Below, piece by piece: positions 49,513-57,299 of a stretch of 64,000 bases of DNA. The DNA is from Phenylobacterium sp. GTDB lineage: Bacteria > Pseudomonadota > Alphaproteobacteria > Caulobacterales > Caulobacteraceae. The stretch is from NCBI RefSeq assembly GCF_013911965.1, contig NZ_JACESE010000006.1, forward strand, positions 1 through 64,000, in the 5' to 3' direction. Under the pieces are notes generated by a model, which was not told the DNA's origin, did no database searches, and saw only the letters and a program-made list of their open reading frames with translations. Within the stretch, counting starts at the first letter, position 1. Every line of letters starts with the position of its first letter. The position numbers and the translations under genes are program-made.

Positions 49513-50199
49513 TCAGACTACCTTGAAGTCCAGGGCGCCCACCCCTTCGATCTCGGCGTGGACGGACTGGCCGCGGCCGATGGCGCTGACGCCTTCAGGC
49601 GTGCCGGTGAAGATCAGGTCGCCGGGCGCCAGGCGCCACAGACGTGAGGCTTGGGCGATGATCTCGGGCACGTTCCAGATCATGTCGGAGAGGACGGCGT
49701 CCTGGCGCGTCTGGCCGTCGACTGAAAGCTGGATGCCTCCCTGCGGCGGCGCGCCCCGCCAGCGGCGGACGGCCGAGATGGGGGCGGAATCGTCGAAGGC
49801 TTTCGACGCCTCCCAGGGCTGCCCCTTGTCCTTGGCGCGGGCCTGCAGGTCGCGACGGGTCAGGTCGACGCCCACGGCGTAGCCGAAGACGGCGTCCAGG
49901 GCGCGCTCCACCGGGATGTCGGCGCCGCCGCCCGACAGGGCGACGACCAGTTCCACCTCGTGGTGAAGGTCCTGCGTCTGGGACGGATAGGCCACGTCGC
50001 GGCCCGGCGGCGCGAGGCCGTCGGCGGGCTTGGAGAAGAAGAAGGGCGGGTCGCGGTCGTCCCCGCCCATCTCGCGGCGGTGGGCGGCGTAGTTCCGCCC
50101 CACGCAAAGCACCCGACGGACGGGAAAGAGGACGGACTCCTCGACGATCGGCAGAGCCGGCGTCGGGGGCGGCTCGAAGGCGTAAGCGCTCATGGCCAT
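49513..50199 (-). CDS. Fumarylacetoacetate hydrolase family protein
   Basis: The 228-residue protein belongs to the FAH fold (YcgM/FAHD1-like C-C hydrolases and decarboxylases). It has VGRNYAAHRREMG, the metal-binding HHEVELVVALSG and GYAVGVDLTRRDLQARAKDKG, and the typical IFTGTPEGVSAI. It is shorter than true fumarylacetoacetase. It may hydrolyse fumarylacetoacetate or fumarylpyruvate made by the neighbouring isomerase. Two ATGs two codons apart are possible; the first is spaced seven bases from GAGGGG. Confidence 0.9.
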   Translation of the reverse strand: MAMSAYAFEPPPTPALPIVEESVLFPVRRVLCVGRNYAAHRREMGGDDRDPPFFFSKPADGLAPPGRDVAYPSQTQDLHHEVELVVALSGGGADIPVERALDAVFGYAVGVDLTRRDLQARAKDKGQPWEASKAFDDSAPISAVRRWRGAPPQGGIQLSVDGQTRQDAVLSDMIWNVPEIIAQASRLWRLAPGDLIFTGTPEGVSAIGRGQSVHAEIEGVGALDFKVV

Positions 50200-50221
50200 G
50201 CCCCTACCCCTCGGCGCGCGC

Positions 50222-50255
50222 AAAGAAAAGGCTCCCGCCACGTGAGGCGGGAGCC
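50222..50255 (-). terminator. Intrinsic terminator of the DUF4142 gene
   Basis: On the minus strand a perfect 10-bp stem (GGCTCCCGCC and complement, 6-base loop) is followed by TTTTCTTTG. It lies 27 bases past the DUF4142 stop and separates it from the FAH-family gene. Confidence 0.88.
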
Positions 50256-50282
50256 CATTCCGGTCGTAGCTGGGCGCTGGCC

Positions 50283-50888
50283 TTACATGGCCGAGCCGTC
50301 GTTCCCCAGCTGCTCCTGCAGGGCCTTGGCCCGATCGAGGTGCTGCTGGATCAACGGCGCGGTGGCGGCGGCGAAGGCCTGCAGCTCCGGCACGTCGCCG
50401 TCGCCGGCGTAACGCTGCATCAGGTTCAGCGCCTCCTGGTGAGCCTCGACCTGCTCGTCGATATAGGCCTGGTCGAACTCGCCGGCGGCGACTTCGCGCA
50501 GGTCGTTCAGTTCGTCGGCGACCTCTTCGCTGGGCTGGGTCGGCGGCGTGATCGCCTGACCGGAGGCCTGGACGGCCGCCTTCAGGTCGGCGGTCGACTG
50601 GTTGTGGGCCTCGATCATCATCTGGGCGAATTCCTTCACCTCGGCGTTCTGCGCCCGTTCCACCGCCATCTGCGAGGACTGGATCTCGAACATGTCGCTT
50701 TCGGCCGCCAGGCGCACGAAGTCGGGCGCGGAGGCTTCGTCGGCGGGCGTCGGCAGGGTCGCGGCGGGATTGGCGTCGGGCGTCACGCTTTCGGCCGGCG
50801 CAGTGGCGTTATCGTCGGCCGCCTGGCCGCATGCAGCAAGCGACAGCGCGGCGACAGCGGCGCCGGCGATGAGCAGGTGACGGGGCAT
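50283..50888 (-). CDS. DUF4142 lipoprotein
   Basis: The 201-residue protein has a lipoprotein signal (lipobox LSLAAC at about residue 20), then a linker rich in Ala, Pro and Thr. The ferritin-like helical DUF4142 domain follows: DFVRLAAESDMFEIQSSQMA, VKEFAQMMIEAHNQSTADLK and DQAYIDEQVEAHQEALNLMQ. The family's function is not established; members are often stress-linked and periplasmic. GAGGAG gives the ribosome site. A near-match to the EcfG promoter (AGTT in place of CGTT) lies 60 bases upstream. Confidence 0.9.
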   Translation of the reverse strand: MPRHLLIAGAAVAALSLAACGQAADDNATAPAESVTPDANPAATLPTPADEASAPDFVRLAAESDMFEIQSSQMAVERAQNAEVKEFAQMMIEAHNQSTADLKAAVQASGQAITPPTQPSEEVADELNDLREVAAGEFDQAYIDEQVEAHQEALNLMQRYAGDGDVPELQAFAAATAPLIQQHLDRAKALQEQLGNDGSAM

Positions 50889-50947
50889 GTGGACTCCTCG
50901 AGCATTGACAGTCGTAGCGCGCATCAGGTCGATGCGTCGGCTGTAAC

Positions 50948-50972
50948 AACTCACGCCGCCGTGATCTGTTCC
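50948..50972 (-). promoter_or_regulatory. Near-consensus EcfG promoter of the DUF4142 gene
   Basis: On the minus strand it reads GGAAC, 16 bases, AGTT; one base differs from CGTT. Position and strand fit the DUF4142 start, but the -10 mismatch makes this tentative. Confidence 0.35.
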
Positions 50973-50994
50973 GAGCAACCGGGAGACGACCGCC

Positions 50995-52203
50995 ATGGCC
51001 GAAACCACCGCCGAAGGACCCCTGGCGGGTCTGCGCGTCATCGAGATGGGAACCCTGATCGCCGGCCCGTTCTGCGGCCAGATCCTGGGCGACTTCGGCG
51101 CCGAGGTGATCAAGCTGGAGGACCCGAAGACGGGCGATCCCATGCGCCAGTGGGGCCGCAGCCTGCCCAAGGGGCTGTCCCCCTGGTGGCCGGTGATCGG
51201 CCGCAACAAGAAGTCCGTCGGCCTGGACCTGCGCAAGCCGGAAGGCCAGGCCCTGGCGCGCCGGCTGATCGCCAAGGCCGACGTGGTGATCGAGAATTTC
51301 CGCCCCGGGTCGATGGAGAAATGGGGCCTCTCCTATGAGAGCCTGGCCGCCGAGAACCCGCGGCTCGTCATGGCCCGGGTGTCCGGCTTCGGCCAGACGG
51401 GGCCGATGGCGAAGCGCGCCGGCTATGGCCTGATCGGCGAGGCGATGGGCGGGCTGCGACACGTCACCGGCGAGCCGGACCGTCCGCCAGCCCGCGCCGG
51501 CATCTCCATCGGCGACAGCCTGGCGGCCATGCACGCGGCCATGGGCGTCATGATGGCCCTGCACGCGCGCGAGCGCACCGGCCGCGGCCAGGTGGTGGAC
51601 GCGGCCCTCTATGAGAGCGTGCTGGCGGTGATGGAGAACCTGATCACCGAGTACGACCTGACCGGCTATGTCCGCGAGCGCTCCGGCTCCATCCTGCCCG
51701 GCATCGCCCCTTCCAACGTCTATCCCTGCGCGGGCGAGGCGATGATCCTGATCGGCGGCAACGGGGACACCGTCTTCGCCCGCCTCTGCGAGGCCATGGG
51801 CCGGCCGGAGCTGGCCGCCGATCCGCGCTTCGTCGATCATGCCAGCCGGGGGCGCAACCAGGCCGAGCTGGACGCCCTGATCGGCGCCTGGACGGCGGGT
51901 TTCGGCCTGGAGGACCTGCTCGACCTGCTGGAACGCCACGGCGTGCCGTCCGGACGGATCTTCCGGGCGCCCGACATGCTGGAGGATCCCCAGTACGTCG
52001 CGCGCGAGGCCATCGTCAGCGTCGACCATCCGGTCTTCGGGGCCGTGCGGATGCAGAACGCCTTCCCCAAGCTGTCCGAGACCCCGGGCCGGGTGCGCTG
52101 GCCGGGGCCGGAACTGGGAGCCCACACCGAGGAAGTGCTGCGCGAGATCGCCGGGCTCCAGCCCGCCGAGATCGCCGCGCTGCGGTCCGACGGCGTGGTC
52201 TGA
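50995..52203 (+). CDS. CaiB/BaiF family (class III) CoA-transferase
   Basis: The 402-residue protein has the class III opening LAGLRVIEMGTLIAGPFCGQILGDFGAEVIKLE. It has ENFRPGSMEKWGLSYESL and the catalytic aspartate D174 in ISIGDSLAAMHAAMG, then YESVLAVMENLITEYDL. It moves CoA between carboxylic acids, such as carnitine, oxalate/formate, bile acid or racemase-type substrates; the substrate is not readable. There is a good site (GGGAGAC) before the ATG. It converges with a PAS/HWE kinase gene, the stops being 10 bases apart. Confidence 0.92.
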   Translation: MAETTAEGPLAGLRVIEMGTLIAGPFCGQILGDFGAEVIKLEDPKTGDPMRQWGRSLPKGLSPWWPVIGRNKKSVGLDLRKPEGQALARRLIAKADVVIENFRPGSMEKWGLSYESLAAENPRLVMARVSGFGQTGPMAKRAGYGLIGEAMGGLRHVTGEPDRPPARAGISIGDSLAAMHAAMGVMMALHARERTGRGQVVDAALYESVLAVMENLITEYDLTGYVRERSGSILPGIAPSNVYPCAGEAMILIGGNGDTVFARLCEAMGRPELAADPRFVDHASRGRNQAELDALIGAWTAGFGLEDLLDLLERHGVPSGRIFRAPDMLEDPQYVAREAIVSVDHPVFGAVRMQNAFPKLSETPGRVRWPGPELGAHTEEVLREIAGLQPAEIAALRSDGVV

Positions 52204-52213
52204 GCGGCGTCGC

Positions 52214-53632
52214 TCAGCCCGCCGGGCGCAGCAGGTCGGAGACCGCGGCGGTGACCTGGGTCACGTCGTAGGGCTTGCGGATGATCGGGGCGTCGAAGCC
52301 GTTGGGCGCCCCGCCCGCCTCGCCGTAGCCGGTGGCGAAGACGAAGGGGACGCCGCGTCCGGCGAGGATCTCGGCCACCGGCCCCACCGACAGACCGTTC
52401 AGATTGGCGTCCAGCACCGCGGCGTCCACCGGCTGGTCCAGCAGGGCCAGGGCCTCCTCCAGTTCGTAGGCCGGCCCCAGCACCTGGGCGCCCGCCTCCG
52501 AAAGGCCCGTCTCCAGCTCCATGGCCAGGAGGACCGCATCCTCGACGATCAGAATGCGCTTGCCGGTCAGGTCCACAGGTCCGCCGGCCGCCAGAGCGGT
52601 CTCCGCCGTCCGGGGTTGAGGCGCCTCGGGCACGGTTTCGGGACGGGCGACCAGGGCGGACGGGCCGGCTTCCAGTCGGGCGCGCACGCCGTTCGGCCGG
52701 AATTCGAGCCCTGTGTGCCCGTTCAGCTCCCGGCCCGTGACCTGGCGGAGAAGGGTGGAGCCGAAGCCCGTGTGTTCCGGGGGCGCCACGACCGGACCGC
52801 CGGACTCCACCCAGTCCAGGACGAAGCCGCCGCCGGGCGCCTCGCGCCAGGTCACGTCCGCCCGCCCGGTCTCCACCGACAGGGCGCCGTATTTCAGAGC
52901 GTTCGTCGCCAGTTCGTGCAGGGCCAGCGAGACCGCGTTGGCGGCGCGCGGTGTGAGGAAGAGCTCGGGCCCGTCCCAGCGGGTCTGGCCCGGCGCCACG
53001 CCGCCCAGCTCGGCGGCGGCGAGATGGTCGATGGCCGCGCCCCGCCAGCGCGCCGCGGTGAGCAGTTCGTTGGCCGAGCCCATGGACTTCAGGCGGCCGA
53101 AGAAGGTCTGCAGGAAGGCCTCGACGGACGAGGTCCGGCGGGAGGTCTGCACGGCCAGCGCGCGCACCGTGGCCAGGACGTTCTTCACCCGATGGTCGAT
53201 CTCGGCCATCAGGGCCTGGCGCTGCTCCTCCTCCAGCCGGCGCGCGGTGATGTCCTCGACGATGCCGATGACGCCCTTGATCTCGCCGGCCTCGTCGCGG
53301 ATGCGCTGGCCCACGACCCGCAGCCAGGTGACCGGCCGCTCCGGCCGCGGCGCGGCGCGGCATTCGATCTCGTAGCGGTCCTCGGCGGCGAGGCCCGCCT
53401 GGATCCGCTCGAGCGCCGCGGGGAAGTCCTCCGGGTGGATTCTCGGCCACAGGGCCCGTCCCCCTTCGGCGGGGATGAAGCCGGCCGGACCGCCCGCGAT
53501 CGCGGCCATGCGCTCACTGACGATATAGAAGTCGCCGGGCACATCGTATTGGAACTCGCCGAGGCCCGCGGCCCCCAGCGCCAGCTCCAGATGCTCCATG
53601 TCCAGGCGCGCACGCCTTGTTTCTGCGGGCAT
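52214..53632 (-). CDS. HWE-family sensor kinase with PAS domain and C-terminal receiver
   Basis: The 472-residue soluble protein has a PAS/PAC domain (residues about 15-130, ending IKGVIGIVEDITARR). The HWE/HisKA2 phospho-acceptor is H147 in EIDHRVKNVLATVRALA. An ATPase with HELATNALKYGALS and the WVE triplet LDWVESGGP follows. A receiver begins ILIVEDAVLLAMELE with D408 in AAVLDANLNG. Kinases of this family feed the PhyR general stress pathway in alphaproteobacteria, and the gene borders the stress island, so such a role is possible. Its own target is not shown. Start codon support is weak; a Met twelve codons later is an alternative. Confidence 0.9.
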   Translation of the reverse strand: MPAETRRARLDMEHLELALGAAGLGEFQYDVPGDFYIVSERMAAIAGGPAGFIPAEGGRALWPRIHPEDFPAALERIQAGLAAEDRYEIECRAAPRPERPVTWLRVVGQRIRDEAGEIKGVIGIVEDITARRLEEEQRQALMAEIDHRVKNVLATVRALAVQTSRRTSSVEAFLQTFFGRLKSMGSANELLTAARWRGAAIDHLAAAELGGVAPGQTRWDGPELFLTPRAANAVSLALHELATNALKYGALSVETGRADVTWREAPGGGFVLDWVESGGPVVAPPEHTGFGSTLLRQVTGRELNGHTGLEFRPNGVRARLEAGPSALVARPETVPEAPQPRTAETALAAGGPVDLTGKRILIVEDAVLLAMELETGLSEAGAQVLGPAYELEEALALLDQPVDAAVLDANLNGLSVGPVAEILAGRGVPFVFATGYGEAGGAPNGFDAPIIRKPYDVTQVTAAVSDLLRPAG

Positions 53633-53708
53633 GGGATGACCATAGTTGCGTCGCCGCCGCGACGCGACAGGAACCTGCGAAGAAATGACGCACCTTCCAC
53701 TGGAACCC

Positions 53709-53734
53709 GGAACCGGGGTCGCCTATGTCACGTT
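53709..53734 (+). promoter_or_regulatory. EcfG-type stress promoter of the DUF883 gene
   Basis: It reads GGAAC, 17 bases, CGTT, with the start codon 56 bases downstream. It marks the left edge of the stress island. Confidence 0.8.
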
Positions 53735-53790
53735 GAGGCACAGCTCGGCGCGGAGCGCGCGCCGGGACATCGAACCTCTGGAGACCCGAC

Positions 53791-54108
53791 ATGTCGAACG
53801 CTGCTGACCAAGCCGCGAGCGAAGCCAAGGCTGCCGCCGCCTCCGCCAACAACTCCGCCCACCTTCTGGCGGAGGATGCGCAACGCACTTTCCGCGACGC
53901 GGCCAAGCACTTCGAACGCGCGATCCAGGAAGGGGTCGAGCAGCTGCGCGCCCAGTCGCGCGCCTATGCCGACACCGCCAGCGAACAGTTCGAGGAGGCG
54001 CAGCGCTATGTCGTCGACAACGTCCGTGAGCGTCCGCTGGCCGCCACCGGCGTGGCCGTCGGCATCGGCGTGGTGATCGGCCTCCTGCTGGCTGGCGGCC
54101 GCCGTTGA
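53791..54108 (+). CDS. DUF883 (ElaB/YqjD-like) membrane-anchored protein
   Basis: The 105-residue protein has a long charged amphipathic helix, probably a coiled coil (AEDAQRTFRDAAKHFERAIQEG, then QFEEAQRYVVDN). A C-terminal membrane segment follows: RPLAATGVAVGIGVVIGLLLAGGRR. E. coli relatives ElaB and YqjD are RpoS-controlled, bind ribosomes or protect under stress. Here control is by EcfG through an exact promoter 56 bases upstream. GGAG before the ATG gives the ribosome site. Its stop overlaps the next gene's TTG start as TTGA. Confidence 0.88.
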   Translation: MSNAADQAASEAKAAAASANNSAHLLAEDAQRTFRDAAKHFERAIQEGVEQLRAQSRAYADTASEQFEEAQRYVVDNVRERPLAATGVAVGIGVVIGLLLAGGRR

Positions 54109-54500
54109 TCGAAAAGGCGCTCCTGGCCGTCATCGGCCTGGCCGCGATCTGGGCTCTGACCCTGCTGTGCGTCTGCGCAGCGGGGTTCGCTCTGTTCGCC
54201 GGTCTCGCCGGCCCGCTGGGCCCCGCCTGGGCTGCGGCGCTCGTGGCGCTGGTCGCCGGGCTGCTCCTGGCCATCGTGGTTCTCGCCTCCCGGAACAAGC
54301 CCGCGACGCATGCGCCGCCGGCCGAAGAGGAAAGCCTCTCGGCGCGCGCCTTCGACCTCGCCCGCCGCTATCCGGTGGCTGCGGGGGCCGCCTCGATCCT
54401 GGCCCTCGTTGCGGCCGGCACGGTCGTGGTGAAGAATCCGAAGGTGATCGCCACGGCCATCAGCGCCTTCCTGGCGGGCCGGAGCGCCGGTCACCGCTAG
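54105..54500 (+). CDS. Small two-to-three-helix membrane protein, partner of the DUF883 protein
   Basis: The 131-residue product has a hydrophobic hairpin at the N-terminus (LLAVIGLAAIWALTLLCVCAAGFALFAGL and a second helix to about residue 62). A charged cytoplasmic stretch follows, then a C-terminal helix (AAGAASILALVAAGTVV). It resembles the small phage-holin-superfamily/YqjE-type proteins that accompany DUF883 proteins. It starts at TTG overlapping the DUF883 stop by four bases, so it is translationally coupled and presumably stress-induced. The molecular role is unknown. Confidence 0.8.
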   Translation: MIEKALLAVIGLAAIWALTLLCVCAAGFALFAGLAGPLGPAWAAALVALVAGLLLAIVVLASRNKPATHAPPAEEESLSARAFDLARRYPVAAGAASILALVAAGTVVVKNPKVIATAISAFLAGRSAGHR

Positions 54501-54593
54501 GTCGCCGGCGGCCGATATTGACAAGGCTTTTCGTGGCGCGTCCGGTCCGGGCGCGCCCTTCCGTTTGACCCACTTCAGCGTATAGGAAACGCC

Positions 54594-55232
54594 ATGTTCA
54601 AACTTCCCGACCTGCCCTACGCCTATGAGGCGCTGTCGCCGACCATCTCGGCCCAGACCCTGCACTTCCACCACGACAAGCACCACGCCAAGTACGTGGA
54701 CGTGCTGAACGACCTCCTCAAGACGCAGGGCCGCAACCCGTCGAGCCTGGAAGAGCTGGTCAAGGAAATCGCCGGCGACCCGAGCCAGAAGAAGCTCTTC
54801 AACAACGCCGCCCAGACCTACAACCACACCTTCTTCTGGACCTGCATGATCGGCGAGAAGCAGGAGCCGACCGGCGACCTGGCGGCCGCCATCGAGCGCG
54901 ACTTCGGCGGCATGGCCGGCCTGAAGGAAGCCTTCGTCAACGAGTCGGTGAACCACTTCGCCTCGGGCTGGGGCTGGCTCGCCGCCGACGGCGACAAGCT
55001 GGTGGTCACCTCCACCCACGACGCCGACGACCTGCTGCCGACCAACCTGACGCCGCTGCTGACCTGCGACGTCTGGGAGCACGCCTACTATCTCGACCAC
55101 CAGAACGACCGGAAGGCGTTCGTCGAGGCCTGGTTCGACAACCTGCCGCACTGGAAGTTCGCCGGCGCGCAGTACGACGCCGCCCGCGGCAAGGGCCAGG
55201 CCTGGAAGCATCCCGCGCCCGTCGCCGGCTAA
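54594..55232 (+). CDS. sodB: Superoxide dismutase (Fe/Mn type, most like Fe)
   Basis: The 212-residue cytoplasmic enzyme disproportionates superoxide. Metal ligands are H26 (LHFHHDKHH), H78 (TYNHTFFW), D159 and H163 (CDVWEHAYY). The SodB-like FKLPDLPYAYEALSP start and WLAADGDKL segment point to iron. There is a ribosome site in TAGGAAACGCC. No exact EcfG motif precedes it, so it may have its own promoter; TTGACA occurs about 75 bases upstream without a clear -10. A strong terminator follows, which also holds the start region of the next gene's stress promoter. Confidence 0.96.
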   Translation: MFKLPDLPYAYEALSPTISAQTLHFHHDKHHAKYVDVLNDLLKTQGRNPSSLEELVKEIAGDPSQKKLFNNAAQTYNHTFFWTCMIGEKQEPTGDLAAAIERDFGGMAGLKEAFVNESVNHFASGWGWLAADGDKLVVTSTHDADDLLPTNLTPLLTCDVWEHAYYLDHQNDRKAFVEAWFDNLPHWKFAGAQYDAARGKGQAWKHPAPVAG

Positions 55233-55251
55233 GCTTTCTAAGGCCGAGCCG

Positions 55252-55276
55252 GGAACAGCCGAGTTCTGAAGACGTT
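55252..55276 (+). promoter_or_regulatory. EcfG-type stress promoter of the first DUF1328 gene
   Basis: It reads GGAAC, 16 bases, CGTT. Predicted start of transcription (about 55282) falls in the first bases of the sodB terminator stem. The DUF1328 start codon is 76 bases downstream. Confidence 0.8.
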
Positions 55277-55280
55277 GAAG

Positions 55281-55315
55281 TCCCGTGAGCCCCTGGCTCG
55301 CGGGATTTCTTTTTT
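55281..55315 (+). terminator. Intrinsic terminator of sodB
   Basis: An 11-bp stem with one G-T wobble (TCCCGTGAGCC arm) and a 3-base loop is followed by TTTCTTTTTT. It lies 48 bases after the sodB stop, immediately after the EcfG -10 element. Confidence 0.9.
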
Positions 55316-55352
55316 CCTCTGGCGAAGTCTTCGCCTGCAAAGGAGAGTTCAG

Positions 55353-55523
55353 ATGCTCAGTTGGGCCCTTGTCTTCCTGGTGGTCGCTCTGATCGCCGGT
55401 CTTCTTGGCTTCACTTCGATCGCCGGCGCCGCGGTCGGCGTCGCCAAGATCCTGTTCTTTGTCTTCCTGGTGCTGTTCGTGGTCTCGGCCATCATGCACA
55501 TGGTGCGTGGCCGCAGCGTCTAG
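55353..55523 (+). CDS. DUF1328 small membrane protein, copy 1
   Basis: The 56-residue product [20 protein letters not shown] and on consists of two membrane helices ending MVRGRSV. It matches the DUF1328 (YtjA-like) family, small stress-inducible inner-membrane proteins of unknown role. AAGGAGAG nine bases before the ATG is a strong ribosome site; a longer in-frame reading crosses the terminator and is rejected. It is driven by an EcfG promoter. A second copy lies 4 kb away under the same control. Confidence 0.9.
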   Translation: MLSWALVFLVVALIAGLLGFTSIAGAAVGVAKILFFVFLVLFVVSAIMHMVRGRSV

Positions 55524-55589
55524 AGCGGCGTTCCGCTGTCCCTCGGCGCGTTTCGACCGGCGGTCGGTCTTCAGCCTGTCGGAACGCGC

Positions 55590-56372
55590 CTAGCGGCGGC
55601 GGTCCAGGGACCAGGTCCGGTACGCCTCGAAGTGCGAGCCGGACCAGGCCTGGGCTCGCACGCGGATTTCCCGGTCGTCGACCTCGATGATGTTGAACCC
55701 GGCCGGCACGCCCCGCTCCCTCACCGACAGGGTGCCGCAGCCGATGGCGTAGGTCCGCTCGTCGGCGAAGGGATAGGGCAGGGCGAAGGGGGCGTGCACA
55801 TGCCCCGAGATGACGATGTCGACGCCCGCTTCGCTGAAGTCGCGCGCCGCGTCGGTTCCGCCCCACACCTTCCCCGTCATCGGCCCCCCGATCATCTCCG
55901 TCAGCGGGTGATGCAGCGCGACGACCCGGAAGCGGTCCGACGGCGCGCCGGCGAACCAGGAGACCGCCTGCCGCGCCTGGTCGCGGGAGATCTGGCCCTT
56001 CGACCAGTTCATGCGCGGCTGCGCCCCGCGGGCGGTGTTGAGGCCGTGGACCGCCACCCGCTCGTCCAGATGGGTCTGGGACCAGGCCGGGCCGATGATC
56101 CGTTCGTAGCGGGCGAAGGGCCGGAACAGCCGGTCGAACCAGGCGAGATAGGGCGCGTCGTGATTGCCCGGCGTCACCATCAAGGGCGTCGGCAGGCGGG
56201 CCAGCCAGTCCCGCGCCGCCTCGAGTTCGTGCACCTCGGCGAAGCGGGTGACGTCGCCGGTGACGATCGTCATGTCCGGGGGATCGTCGCACACCATGCG
56301 GGTCGCCGCCTCCACGGCGGCCGCGTTCTCGTCCCCGAAATGGACATCGGAAAACTGCACCAGTCGGATCAT
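55590..56372 (-). CDS. Metallophosphoesterase (class III phosphodiesterase/CpdA-like)
   Basis: The 260-residue cytoplasmic protein has the calcineurin-like blocks in order: FSDVHFGDEN, VTGDVTRFAEVHE, TPGNHDAP, VVALHHPL and SGHVHAPF. Similar proteins cleave cyclic nucleotides, UDP-diacylglucosamine or phospholipid head groups. The ATG overlaps the stop of the lipid-kinase-like gene by four bases (ATGA), so the two products are coupled. This suggests a lipid or phospho-signalling substrate rather than cAMP. It is the last gene of a three-gene unit headed by an EcfG promoter. Confidence 0.9.
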   Translation of the reverse strand: MIRLVQFSDVHFGDENAAAVEAATRMVCDDPPDMTIVTGDVTRFAEVHELEAARDWLARLPTPLMVTPGNHDAPYLAWFDRLFRPFARYERIIGPAWSQTHLDERVAVHGLNTARGAQPRMNWSKGQISRDQARQAVSWFAGAPSDRFRVVALHHPLTEMIGGPMTGKVWGGTDAARDFSEAGVDIVISGHVHAPFALPYPFADERTYAIGCGTLSVRERGVPAGFNIIEVDDREIRVRAQAWSGSHFEAYRTWSLDRRR

Positions 56373-57286
56373 TCGTCTTCGGGCCTCAGAACGGAGGCGG
56401 CCACGTCGCGTTCGGCGCCCGCAGGCTCGTCGGGCGGCGCGTAGATCCGCGCCACCTGGGGCAGGAAACTGACCTCGGCCAGCGAACCGAGCTGCACGGA
56501 TTCGCCGTCGAGCAGGGCCGGTATCCCGCTCGCCGCCCAGATGCGCGCCTGCCGGCAGCGCGCCAGATCGACGGAGGGATCGTCGCGCCAGTCGCCCACG
56601 GCGGCCGTCAGACCCAGACGCACCGCTTCCAACGCGCCGTGCAGGTCGAGGCCGGCGGCCTCCAGCGCCTGGTCGTCGTCGCTGAGCCGGCGGGAAGCCG
56701 TCGGGCACATGAAGACGACCGCCTCCCCCTTCTCGCGGGGGCCGTCGTCGATGATGTAGCGCAGCCGGGCCGAGAAGGCCCGACGCCAGGCGGTGCGGGC
56801 GCGTTGCAGGGCGAGGCCGGCCTTGCCCTCCCGCACGGCCTCCCGCGCCGGCGCCCAAAGGGCCGGCGCGCCGAAGATGGCGGCGACCAGGAAGAGACGC
56901 CCCTCGACCATTCCCCCGGCCAGGGGATGGGTTTCGCCCCTCTCGAGCAGGTCCTCGAACGCCGCCTGCCAGGGGCGACGGCCATAGATGGCGTGGGGCA
57001 GCATGTTCATCGTCCCTCCGGCCAGCGGCGCCAGGAGAGGGCCGTCGGCGCCGCAGAGCTCCGCCGCCCGACGCGCCGTGCCGTCGCCGGCGACGACCGC
57101 CAGCAGATCGGGGCCCGCATCGATGGCCGCCCGCAGGCACCGGTCCAGATCTCCCGTCTCGGAGGCGCAGACGCGGGCCTCCACGCCGAAACGGCTGACG
57201 ATGGCTTCAGCTTCGGCGGCGGCGTCGGGCGAAACGCTGCCGGACGCCAGGTTGATCACCACTTCGACCTTGCGGACCCCCCCCAC
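56369..57286 (-). CDS. Diacylglycerol kinase-family (lipid kinase-like) protein
   Basis: The 305-residue protein has the DAGK catalytic fold: VEVVINLASGSVSPDAA, then VVAGDGTARRAAEL and APLAGGTMNMLPHAIYG. The usual GGDGT is AGDGT here. The second domain includes RLFLVAAIFGAPALWAP. It probably phosphorylates a diacylglycerol, sphingoid or similar lipid at the inner membrane. GTG is the likely start, with GGAG five bases upstream; no ATG fits. It lies 13 bases after a small membrane-protein gene and overlaps the metallophosphatase gene. Confidence 0.85.
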   Translation of the reverse strand: MGGVRKVEVVINLASGSVSPDAAAEAEAIVSRFGVEARVCASETGDLDRCLRAAIDAGPDLLAVVAGDGTARRAAELCGADGPLLAPLAGGTMNMLPHAIYGRRPWQAAFEDLLERGETHPLAGGMVEGRLFLVAAIFGAPALWAPAREAVREGKAGLALQRARTAWRRAFSARLRYIIDDGPREKGEAVVFMCPTASRRLSDDDQALEAAGLDLHGALEAVRLGLTAAVGDWRDDPSVDLARCRQARIWAASGIPALLDGESVQLGSLAEVSFLPQVARIYAPPDEPAGAERDVAASVLRPEDE

Positions 57287-57299
57287 ACGCGGCTCCTGA

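Noticed and set aside
55275-55352. A 26-codon N-terminal extension of DUF1328 copy 1
   Set aside because: It would translate the sodB terminator and lacks a ribosome site; AAGGAGAG precedes the family start.
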